This document shows, one piece after another, positions 11,169 to 19,900 of a DNA stretch of 64,000 nucleotides. The notes below the pieces were generated by a model, which had not been told where the DNA came from, ran no database searches, and was given only the letters and a program-made list of their open reading frames with translations. The position numbers were made by a program, and so were the translations under genes. The stretch is from Axinella damicornis (Eukaryota > Porifera > Demospongiae > Axinellida > Axinellidae): positions 16,841,815 to 16,905,814 of the forward strand of contig OZ007509.1 in the NCBI GenBank assembly GCA_963931865.1. The letters are read 5' to 3'. Position 1 is the stretch's first letter, and every line of letters begins with the position of its first letter.

Positions 11169-11880
11169 TAGCATGCTGGTCGCTAGCCCTCTGTAACACC
11201 ATGCTGATTAGTAGCTATCAGTAAATCTTGGGTGATTGTTTGTTTATGTCTTGATTATGTATTCATATCTGTTAAGTATATACATTAAGCAGCCTCATTG
11301 GAATGTCATCACAGTACTGAATTGTGTGCCGTCTGGTAATCCTCAATAGCTCCTCATACATTTGTTGTGAAATGTAGATCTCTGCCCTGTCACAGAGCAC
11401 GTCGGCATTCTCAGGATCCATTTCAAGAGCTAACCCACACCTCCAGTGAGGTTGCTTAACTGCAGAGAGTGATGTAATCAGTAGCAGTAGTTGTATATCC
11501 TGGTACAATAAATGGTACTGTATCCTACTGGCAAGTACTACATGGTTATTGACGCATAGCTTAATTTCCTAGCCTCATTCCCAGGCCCGTGTGCCGCTTT
11601 CGGTTGCACAAAAGAACGCAAAGGGCCTGGTATGTTTCCTCATGTGTGCGTGACATCAAGGGTGGAAAGGTGGTAGAAAGGACTTAATTGAACGTGGGCT
11701 ATCTGGGCTCAGAACAGCAAGAAGAGCTAAGGTACCAAGTAACTTACCACACGTATATGGCTAGCAGGGGGCGACTGTCATACACTCCAAGTGTTGAACT
11801 TGTAGTCAGTTGAACAATATGTTTTTTCGTTCTGAAAATTTTGTCGATTATGTAATGCTCACATGAGGAAACATACCAGC
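11169..11880 (-). pseudogene. DNAJC3 TPR-exon fragment (duplicate of 46,726-47,528)
   Basis: Collinear with the intact DNAJC3 exon at 46,860-47,030 and its flanking introns. Readable minus-strand residues include GLALEMDPENADVLCDRAE and YISQQMYEE. A 10-base deletion at the start of the exon and loss of one C (GAGGAGGCT to GAGGAGCT) break the frame, and the 3' splice context has diverged. At 11,881 homology to the DNAJC3 region stops abruptly and homology to 37,33x begins, marking a rearrangement junction. No function is expected. Confidence 0.8.
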
Positions 11881-12079
11881 ACACTGCACATGGCCTCTAA
11901 TAAGTTTGCCATCCGGTTTCCAATACTATACTTGATGGCCTGGGAATGAGGCTGAGGTGAACCTCATTCCCAGGACAACTGAGCTTGATTGATTCCCGGA
12001 ATACGTACATGTATATATTATAAGTCGTATAACTACGATGCATATAGTTTCAAGGTGGAACTCATTGCTATACCTGTGC

Positions 12080-12206
12080 TAGTCTCGGTCCCAGACCCAA
12101 ACCAACCCCAGCGCGGATCGCATTCAGTATCATGCATGTGATACTGGAAGGATACTGCATGGAAGCGATCCACGCTGGGATTGGTTTGGGTCTGGGGCCG
12201 AGACTA
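12080..12206. mobile_element. Hairpin MITE, TAGTCTCGGTCCCAGACC ends
   Basis: Inverted repeat of about 127 bases, TAGTCTCGGTCCCAGACC to GGGGCCGAGACTA. It is absent at the matching place in block 2 (about 37,915), so it was inserted in block 1 or lost cleanly from block 2. The ends resemble the TAGCCTCGTTCCCAGG family. Confidence 0.8.
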
Positions 12207-12534
12207 TACATGTGCATGCTGTCCTACCAGATGGAACATTTTGTGTGTGACTAGCCCCATTCCCAGGCTGTGTGGGCCTGGGAACATCACAGGCAGTGGA
12301 ACAGCAACTGCCAGATGAGTGTTTGCTATATGGCAACTGAAAAGTCAGCAGATGCGATATTGGAGGTCCTGGGGAGGCATACCCACAGACCCCACTACAA
12401 GCAGTGTACTACCATCAAACTCTGCATATAGATATATAATGCCGCCACTGTACGTATTTTTCCTGACCAAAGCTCACGTACATGCCCTGTTCATGCCATG
12501 CTCTATCAATACGCATACATGTGTACGTACATAC

Positions 12535-14179
12535 CAGAAATGGACCCAATCCGTCCAGTCCATCCGATGTTGGCAAAGGGGTGCCCCTGGTCCTTGGGAT
12601 GGTAGACGGTAATCTGAGGGTAGTTCTTGAATGGACCTGTACAATACAACAGGTGACAAAAGCAACTGATAGATCACAGAAGTTCAACAAAGGAATGCAA
12701 ATTCACAGGCATACGTTGCCTGGGAATACCACGTGATGAAGTGCGTCAATGGTGTTGGCAACCCTCTGGGGAAATGGTTAGTACTGTTACCAGGGTAGAA
12801 CTAGTCTTGGATTCCAATGTATACCTTTTGAATTTGTTGCTGAGCATGAGCTGTAAGACAACATCGAACTGTTCCTGCTTATAAGTTGCTACCTTAGGAA
12901 CCAGGTGGGAGGTCTTAATATAATCATCTGCAAGGTCACTGCACATGGTTCTTCAATTCTGACTTTCATGCAAGATTTCTGATTGAGGAACAAACTCAGT
13001 CAAACCATACCATTGCTTTCCCGTAGTTCAGAGATCTCAGCAGAAACGTTTGGTTAATGTGATCTTTAGCGTATTGAGTGTTGGTGATCTTTAGCATATT
13101 GAGTGTTGGGTCATTACCATCAACATTCCAGTCCAGAGTTCGCAGCTGCAAGAGTCCGCCATCCACAGTGGCACTGCTGTTGGCACCAAACATGGAACAC
13201 CCACCATTGCTGAGTATGGTGTGTGCATATGTGTGTGTGGGGGATGTATGGGGGGAGAAGGGCTCACTATGAGAAGTTAAGACATAACTGTTAGACCATA
13301 GTAATATGCACACTTACATCAGTTCTCCAATCATGTGGATGATTGGAGAACAAAAAGTATGTAAACCCTCAATTACAACTGTCCATTGCAGCACTCTTAC
13401 AATAGTGGATACTGGAGGCAATCATTGTGACAGAAGGGAAGCCGGTCTCATACTCAGGACACTTTTCCTCCCCCCTGCGTGACCTGGGAATGAGGCTAAA
13501 GGGAAGCCGGTCTGATACCCAAGCCTCTTCACTGAATGGGATGGGTATGAGAGGTTATGGATGCGCAGGGAGGCTTGCAAATGAGACTGTAAACGGAGGA
13601 TGCCTTTAACCTGTAAGTACACCAAAATACCAACCATATTGCCACATACAGTGAGTTCAAACTGTTACCTTGTAGTCAAGGCCGGTTGCATCTACAATTC
13701 CCTTTTTCCCCTCCAGGAAGTAGGAACCAGTGTACCGCTCCGTCACTAATATCTCAAGGTCCAGGGCTGCAAATGCATGGGAGAGAGGGGGAGGAGAAAG
13801 GGAAGAGGGAGGGAGGGTGGGTGGGAGGAGGGAGGGAGGGAGGGAGGGAGATAGCGAGTGAGGGAGGGAGGGAGCGAGTGAGGGGGGGAGGGAGCGAGCG
13901 AGGGAGGGAAGGAGGGGGAGGGGAGGGAGGGAGAGGGAGGGAGAGGGAGGGAGGGGGAAGGAGGGAGGAGGAGGGAGGGAGGCAAGACAATGATGTCATC
14001 AAATGCATAATTATTACCAACATTGATCTGCATGTGATTTGAAGGGCATCCTCCAAAAGAGGAACAGCCTGGGAATGAAGCTGGATAACCAGATTTAATC
14101 AATCACAGCTCACCCCAGATTAGCAACATCTTTCAGGAACCACTGTGGAAATATTGACACGTGCTGTTGATGGCTTCCC
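12535..14179 (-). pseudogene. C45-A: N-terminal half of C45/AAT-like Ntn hydrolase gene
   Basis: Exons with GT-AG borders: 14,114-14,179 (IFPQWFLKDVANLG), 13,669-13,766 (LDLEILVTERYTGSYFLEG), 13,118-13,209 (NGGCSMFGANSSATVDGG, LDWNVDG) and 12,535-12,636 (GPFKNYPQITVYHPKDQG, GWTGRIGSISG). A short exon near 13,590 (GILRLQSHL) is likely. This order matches the peptidase-C45 / acyl-CoA:6-APA acyltransferase-like family (dcd1A type); the Cys of GGC is the expected autocatalytic nucleophile. The 3' half of the gene is missing, replaced at 11,881 by a DNAJC3 fragment, and the first exon has a 2-base deletion. Compare the fuller copy at 35.8-39.8 kb. Confidence 0.75.
13777..13983. repeat. Purine-rich GGGAGG tract in a C45 intron
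   Basis: About 200 bases of nearly pure purine built on GGAGG/GGGAGA units, next to a C45 exon. The matching tract in copy B is at 39,440-39,592. ORFs across it are low-complexity artefacts. Such mirror-like purine runs can form triplex DNA, which is an inference. Confidence 0.9.
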
Positions 14180-14266
14180 CTTGCAATTTGTGATAGACCA
14201 ATGGTATTATGATGTTGGCTGCCAACAGGTATGTATCAGTCATGTATCAGCTCTCCCTACCTCCAG

Positions 14267-14999
14267 GAGGAGGTTTTATCAAAGCGGACGGCACCGGATC
14301 CCAGAGTATCTATGGCGCTTCATTTGCTGATGAGAACTTCAAACTGAAGCACGAGCCCCTGGGCTACTCTCATTGGCCAACAGTGGACCGAATTAAGGTT
14401 ACGGGATACTCGTGCGCGCGCCGTGCGAAATGATTGGGAAATGTCTACTTAAGCTCGCTAGCCAAAAATCTCTGGTACGAAGAGCGTGAGAAACTTGATT
14501 CTGGAGGTGGAGGTGCGCTGTCACAAGGTGCAGGGCATGACGGACGTTTTTTTTGATAGCGTAATCCCTGGCAAATTTATCTGCTGTCTCGCTCGAGAAA
14601 AGCGGTAAAAACTTTTTGGTGAACTGAACTGCTCGTTTTTGCACGGCTATACAGCGTATCCGTAAAAGCTTCCGTCATGCCCTGCACCTTGTGACAGCGC
14701 ACCTCCACCTCCAGAATCAAGTTGCTCACGCTGTTCGTACCAGAGATTTTTGGTTAGCGAGCTTAAGTATATATGCATTTCCCAATACATTTCACACGGT
14801 GCGCGCACGAGTATCACGTAACCTTAATGGCTGCCAATTTTTCATCACATGCTAAGTGTGACTTCCTGGATGGGAAACATGTTGTGTTTGGGAAAATCAT
14901 TGATGGCTTGCTGGTCATGAGGAAGATAGAGGATGTGCCTACGGGTCCCAACAACAGACCCAAACTACCAGTAGTAGACACCAGTGCGGGGAAATGCAG
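14267..14999 (+). pseudogene. PPIH: Cyclophilin H (PPIH-like) pseudogene, copy A
   Basis: After a splice acceptor (CTCCAG, 14,266) the sequence encodes [20 protein letters not shown], then in shifted frames [50 protein letters not shown] and QCGEM. This is the C-terminal two thirds of a cyclophilin with the [21 protein letters not shown] wording typical of spliceosomal cyclophilin H. Frame breaks: one base lost near 14,357, two lost at the MITE site, two lost after FFIT, one lost before QCGEM, and the stop codon is gone. A 427-base TTAA MITE (14,397-14,823) interrupts the exon. Upstream exons are absent. Copy B at 39.9-40.6 kb shares these breaks, so decay predates the duplication. Confidence 0.85.
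14397..14823. mobile_element. TTAA hairpin MITE inside cyclophilin-H exon, copy A
   Basis: Flanked by TTAA at 14,393-14,396 and 14,824-14,827. Termini are GGTTACGGGATACTCGTG and its near complement; arms are about 200 bases. The same insertion occurs at the same site in copy B, so it preceded the duplication. Confidence 0.9.
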
Positions 15000-15199
15000 T
15001 GCTTCATTCCCGGGGCTATGTACATGTATCCTGGGAATGAAAATCTGTGTATTTCACTTGCAATGTATGTCTCTCTCTAAACATTGTCTATTCTATACCT
15101 TTTCATCACCTTATAATTCCCTTACAACTGAATGTATCCTTGGGCCATTCCAAGCTTCATGTATGTCTTGGTGGCTTTCAATAAGTGCATTGGGGGTTG

Positions 15200-15326
15200 T
15201 CAGATCTTCCAGTAGCCGAGTAGGGTTGGAGGGAACATGTCAGCCTCATTCCCAGTCCACACACGAGTAGTCCCATCTGGCCTGAGAAGGAAGGTGTCTG
15301 AGCCCTGACATCTGAGCTGGTGGTTA
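15200..15326 (-). CDS. Possible terminal exon, 41 residues, unknown family
   Basis: After an acceptor-like TAATAG, an open frame of 41 sense codons ends in TGA and includes [20 protein letters not shown] and [12 protein letters not shown]. No upstream exon was identified. The block-2 copy (about 40,809-40,935) has a 5-base insertion that breaks the frame. It may be a relic or chance. Confidence 0.25.
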
Positions 15327-15507
15327 CTATTAGCATATTCATGCAGTGGACCAAAACTTGGCATTTAGCAAAAGCCCCAGATTACCCTTCTTCCCTACCC
15401 TTTGAAGACCAATCTTTGGTACCTGGAGGAAAGGGCTTGGAGGTCAACTTTAGTCTTTACTGTTTACTTCAGCCTAGCCGTCAACACTACTACCGGTATA
15501 CCCGTAT

Positions 15508-15606
15508 TTTTGGCGGGAAGTCAAGGTCAGGTGGCACGCGCATGCGCAACAGAATACATCCGGTTAGGGTATAAATACTGAATTTGTAACAAGTTTTGGC
15601 GGGAAG
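15508..15606 (+). promoter_or_regulatory. Promoter-like segment: two E2F-type sites around a TATA box
   Basis: Two identical TTTTGGCGGGAAG motifs (15,508-15,520 and 15,594-15,606) match the E2F consensus and flank TATAAATA at 15,570-15,577. A 43-codon ORF begins 6 bases after the second motif. The arrangement is fully conserved in the paralogous copy at 41,144-41,242. Function is inferred. Confidence 0.5.
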
Positions 15607-15611
15607 TCGGG

Positions 15612-15743
15612 ATGGCGTGTTCGCTTGCAGACTGGGGTCTGAACATTGCCTCCCCAATAACCGAGTCGGAGGTCGGGCCCCTCCGTACATACCGGTTCTC
15701 GACTTCCCCGCCTAGCAGCATGAGTACGCCGGTTCCCATATGA
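15612..15743 (+). CDS. Short ORF (43 aa) behind a TATA/E2F promoter, copy A
   Basis: ATG is 35 bases after the TATA box. The peptide begins MACSLADWGLNIASPITESE and is Ser/Thr/Pro-rich at its end. The copy at 41,248-41,379 keeps the same length, start and stop with only two amino-acid differences. No family is recognised. It may be the first coding exon of a longer transcript, a micropeptide, or the leader of a mobile element. Confidence 0.35.
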   Translation: MACSLADWGLNIASPITESEVGPLRTYRFSTSPPSSMSTPVPI

Positions 15744-16689
15744 CCACCGAAGCTAAAGGTGTCTGGTGGAAAGCAGGTCGCCCTCCTGTGATTCCAGACA
15801 CGCCTATCCAGCGCTCCTGAGGCTTACACTTCGGTGTATGACCTGTCACGGAGGGATGGGTGTGTTGCTAGGTTGTTATTTTTCCTTCCTTCTTTTTTTT
15901 TTCTTTTTTCTTTTCTTGGCTACTAGGCCTTTTTTTTAAAGCTTTTCTTTCATTTTACACTGCTCTGCTAAACCTGGTAGCAGCAAAATATATATTGTAG
16001 TGGCTCTAATGATTTTTAAGCACTCCTTGACTTTGCTAGTTGTTGGGAACTATTGCAACTACATGTAGCTATGTCTTGCGCCAGTCTTGGAGCATGAGGG
16101 TTTCACTCCTCCATGTTGTGCAGTCATGCCATTAGTCCTACTGGGTCAACTGACCTGTACCTGTTTATTACTGTTGCAGATAATATTATAACTGCATGAC
16201 AAACAGTTTACATTATAATAACTGTTTTTTAATTGTCAGTAGCTACATCTATATTATAGTCTGTAAACTCTGGAGTTTATAACCGCTTTGTGGCGCTCAT
16301 AGACTAGGCTCCTGGTAAAATAAGTTAAATGTAGCCGCTACCTGCGAATGTAAAATGGTGGTAAACTATGGCCTTAATTTGGACCTGTGCATGTTTCCTC
16401 TCATTGCTGTCTATAGCTCATGCACTAGCTCGGAAGAAGTACACAGACGTGTCAATCCAGCTACTGTACTACCGTACACAACAAAATTCATACTGCAAAA
16501 CATTACACCACACAATAAAATGGTGCACAATACGATACATACTGGGACCCAACCCAATGCCTTGACAGAGTAGGAGGCTGTTCAGCAAGTATACCTTAGC
16601 CATGTCCAGACTAATGAAGGACCTGCAGACATTTAGATCATCATAATCTGACATTCAACAGCCGGCCGGGAGAGCATCCATACTCTTAT

Positions 16690-16910
16690 GCTCATAATTA
16701 TTTTCTCTGATCCCCTCCTCCATCCTCAATCCCCCTCCACTCTCTCCCTCCTCTCCACCCTCTCCTCCCCTCCCCACTTCCCCTCCCCACTTCCCCTCCC
16801 CTCCCTCCTCCCCCTCCCTCCTCCCCCTGCTCCCCTCCTACCCTCCCCCTCCTCCTCCCTCCCTCCTTCCCCTCTCTCCTTCCACTCCCTCCTCCCCTCC
16901 CTCCTCCTAC
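16690..16910. repeat. Pyrimidine-rich CCCTCC tract (last C45 intron)
   Basis: About 220 bases of C/T built on CCCTCC and CTCC units, inside the last intron of C45-A'. Counterparts are at 35,740-35,825 and 42,350-42,515. Confidence 0.9.
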
Positions 16911-17092
16911 ATTGTGCGTACCTGTCATAAGCTGGGAGAGGTCTAGACTCATCATCAGCCCTGGCATTGGAGACGAATACTATCTCGTTGGGCAGATCGT
17001 AAACAGCTATGTGCAGGTCTCCCGTCTGCACAATGGAGACAATGTTGTGAATGGTGTTCTCAGCCGTGATATTGCCATGGTAGGTAGTCAGC

Positions 17093-17130
17093 TAGCCTCG
17101 TTCCCAGGCCCGAGCCTCGGAATGAGGCTA
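17093..17130. mobile_element. 38-base TAGCCTC hairpin inside a C45 exon
   Basis: TAGCCTCGTTCCCAGGCC followed by its inverted copy, with no loop to speak of. It interrupts the codons before YHGNITAEN. The same insertion is at 42,702-42,739 in copy C; copy B (about 35,985) keeps only one arm and has lost adjacent coding bases. Confidence 0.75.
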
Positions 17131-18227
17131 GCAGTCAGCTGCCTGCATGGCCAGCACCTCGTTGTAGGCAGGACGCAACCAGTCCATGCCTGTGTTCATG
17201 GAGTGAATGGTGAGTGTGAGAGGGTAGAGGGAAACCCTATTGTGAGAGGGATTGAGTGCCATAACTTGCTACAGTGTAACCCAAATCAGGTTGATGGTTG
17301 TTACATGTAGCTTGCATGGATAAGGGTCTGCGAGCCATGTAAGGTAATTTGGTACTCACCACAGTAGACCACATCGCTGATGTGGGGATGCCACTGTGCC
17401 ACAGGTCGGAGGTTGTCTGGGACAAAGAAGTCTGCACAACAGAGGCGGAGTATTCCACCCCTCGGAACAGGTTCTCCTGTAGTGGTAGTCTCGGAACCAG
17501 ACTCCCAACCCAAAGGGGGAGGGGAGTCTGGTACAGTTGCATACATGGCAATTTGCAGTCCACAAATTTCGGTGGCATGAATCAGATTGGTTGATTGCTA
17601 TGCAATTGGGTTGTGACATGTCACCGGTGGCTGAGTGTGGAGACAGTGAATCTCAATTATTCATCTAGCACCTCCATGAGAGCCACCCGTCACCTTTAAT
17701 AGGCGCTTAGGAATCCTCATGCAAGCTGTAGCCCATTCTGTATGCAACTGTACCAGACTCCCCCTCCCCCTTTGGGTTAACTGGCGGTCTGGTTCCGAGA
17801 CTACTGTAGTGGCCACACATACTACATACTGATGCTGTGATAGTTATAAGGCCTGAAGAGTGAAGACAATTTTATGCCACACCACTTGAGCTTGTGACAC
17901 AATGAACATGATGACATCATGTACTCCTTACTTCCCTGCTTTAAGTCAACTAGTGTGCTGGACATGTATTAGCCAGCCTCATGCTAGGGTGACCGGGAGA
18001 TAGAGGGATCAACCGCTATAACAAACAAGCAATCATGCACGAGCCAACTTGAATAACCTTTCCATCCCCCACTCCGAGGATGAGGTCACAGGTCCTGTGG
18101 GCACTTGAGATTCTCTCCGTGGCTGCTTGGAGGGAGTTGTCAACTGGAGGATGTCACGGAGGAGCTACTGGGGAGAACAATAAGTTCTGTAAGATGACTC
18201 ACAAGTCTAACGTTCCTCTTCTCTTAA

Positions 18228-19220
18228 GGTAGTAAACATGGGTACCGCGATCTCCGAAACCAAGTTGATGGATAAATGGGCAGCATCAAAGCGTACACAA
18301 GTTTCAGCAATACTTTGCATCAAACTGCTCCCTCTGCTTGAAAATGCCCTAAAACTCAATTTTAAGGCCCTCTATATACAAAACTGAAAATTTGGACCCT
18401 CTCCAAGGCCCCACCCACACTCTGACCCCATCATCAATACACACACAAAACAGGCCCCAAAACTACGGATGGATTTACCACCTGCTCTCCTCACTTGCAG
18501 GCTACAGCCCAAAACTCACTGCCACCCTCAAAAACAGAGGTTTGGCTACCCTTGGCTTTCAAAAAAAATTCCACGCACACCAACTAAAACCGACTCAAGC
18601 CAAGGCCAGTTTCCAAAAGGTCAACCTACCCCCTGCAAAAATAGGGATGCTTTTCCACGTTCACCTCTCGGTTACCGAGTTTTGGCCACACATCTACTCC
18701 CTCTCACCAGCCCAGTCCAGCTACCAAACCAGCCAAATTCGCCCTAACACGAAAATGGGCGGGGCCTGTAATGCCGAAAGGTCAACTCTCTAGAGTACCT
18801 TGGCCAGGGAGCTGTCGGAGGCTGTTCACTTTCCAGGCTGTTCTTCGGCCACTTCAGCAGACCCACAAACATTCCTGCTCACTCCACCTAGCTATTCACA
18901 CACAGATAGCCCATCGCCACATTCAATCAGCTAGAATAGCTTCTTACTTAAAAAAAAAAAAAAGAAAGAAAAAAAAAAAAAAAAAAAGAGTGTTCAAACA
19001 AATCTTCAAAGTACCGCACGGCCACATCAGAGTACCGATTTGAAACTCGAAAGGGCCGCTAGCCGCATCAAAGAGAGAAGCCCCCCTTGTTTATTCCGGT
19101 TGCCGCCATGGGAAAACGTAAACAGATGAATAACTCTAAATAACCGTATGCAAGTGACGTCATCTCATTAATTATTCATGAGCAAAATTGCGCGATTTCA
19201 CCGGTGCCGTGCTTGCTACC
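18228..19220. mobile_element. TTAA-target element, 993 bases, in a C45-A' intron
   Basis: Flanked by TTAA at 18,224-18,227 and 19,221-19,224. Ends GGTAGTAAACATGGGTACCG and (reverse complement) GGTAGCAAGCACGGCACCGG form imperfect terminal inverted repeats. Both other copies show the empty site CTCTTAAG next to TGCCAAAAACC or its complement (36,86x and 43,49x). An A-rich run lies at 18,949-18,989. The ORF at 18,392-18,793 shows no recognisable domain. piggyBac-like and non-autonomous. Confidence 0.8.
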
Positions 19221-19245
19221 TTAAGTTGCCAAAAACCAATATCAG

Positions 19246-19320
19246 AGGTTCCCAGGCCTCCAAGCCCAGCTTTTGTCACTTGCAACAAAAGCTGGGCTTG
19301 GAGGCCTGGGAACAAGGCTA
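19246..19320. mobile_element. TAGCCTTG/GTTCCCAGGCC hairpin element
   Basis: Inverted repeat with inner arms CCCAGCTTTTGT / ACAAAAGCTGGG around TCACTTGCA. Homologues occur at 36,895-36,965 and 43,384-43,462, where one lies at the edge of an inversion. Confidence 0.7.
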
Positions 19321-19900
19321 GTACCACCAAGAGTTATGAACTCTTGGTACCACCGATTGTTAATGCGTAAGGAAAATGATCTCTCTATACCAACTTGAGC
19401 TCAAACCTGTTCGGGCCAAATCCTTTGCACTGGCTTCCCATTTGCTTGATCGACCTCAATCTGCACATGTTGAGCTTTTTGATCAATGAAGATGATATCA
19501 CCATTCACTCTTGCAGAGGGTTTAGTACAAACGTGCCCAATTAAATCTTACCTGCGTAGGTGTGATTTCTTAACAGAAACTTCCAGCCCTGCATGACTAG
19601 ACCATGCGCGTCTAACACAGGTAGGTCATGTAGCTGCTTTCTTAGTACTAATTCCTGAGTCCCACACGGTCCAGAACTCACTGTGAAACCAAATCTTGAC
19701 TCCTTGTCATCTGGGAAAGTCACCTCGATCTCTGAGGTGGCCATCTTCTGTGACAAGATGCCTGGAGATCAAATAGTAGTTTCTGCATTTGTTGATGATG
19801 TTCAGCACACTGCACAGTGACTCTAATATGTTTGCCATCCAGTTTCCAATACTATGCTTGATGGCCTGGGAATGAGGCTGATATGAACCCTCATTCCCAG

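Larger units (their letters stand above)
16469..19761 (-). pseudogene. C45-A': C-terminal half of C45/AAT-like hydrolase gene
   Basis: Exons on the minus strand: 19,682-19,761 (SQKMATSEIEVTFPDD), 18,058-18,167 (RDILQ, then in the next frame AAAERISSAHRTCDLILGVG), 17,360-17,476 (FRGVEYSASV, frame shifted +2, VAQWHPHISDVVY), 16,922-17,189 (MDWLRPAYNEVLA, AENTIHNIVSIVQTGDLHIA, AYDR) and 16,469-16,622 (SFISLDMAKVY). This is the exon order of the C-terminal half of the dcd1A-type C45 family. Lesions: one T missing in the RDILQF codon (shared by copies B and C), a 2-base insertion after SASV (shared with C), and a 38-base TAGCC hairpin inserted in the 16,922-17,189 exon. A 1 kb TTAA element lies in one intron. 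Confidence 0.75.

Noticed and set aside
13686..14102. Several 100-118 codon ORFs on both strands
   Set aside because: Produced by the stop-free GGGAGG purine tract in a C45 intron. Overlapping frames on both strands show that it is composition, not coding.
14393..14827. Insert in the cyclophilin-H exon considered as a normal intron
   Set aside because: It has TTAA at both ends, GGTTACGGG terminal inverted repeats and a hairpin body shared with 3.3 kb, and lacks GT-AG borders at the frame junction.
16688..17031. ORFs rich in Pro/Ser (plus) and Gly/Arg (minus)
   Set aside because: Low-complexity CCCTCC tract. Only the short C45 exon part (16,922 onward, minus) is real coding sequence.
18392..18793. 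133-codon ORF inside the TTAA element
   Set aside because: No transposase or other domain; Pro/Gln/Ser-rich composition and overlapping open frames suggest chance.
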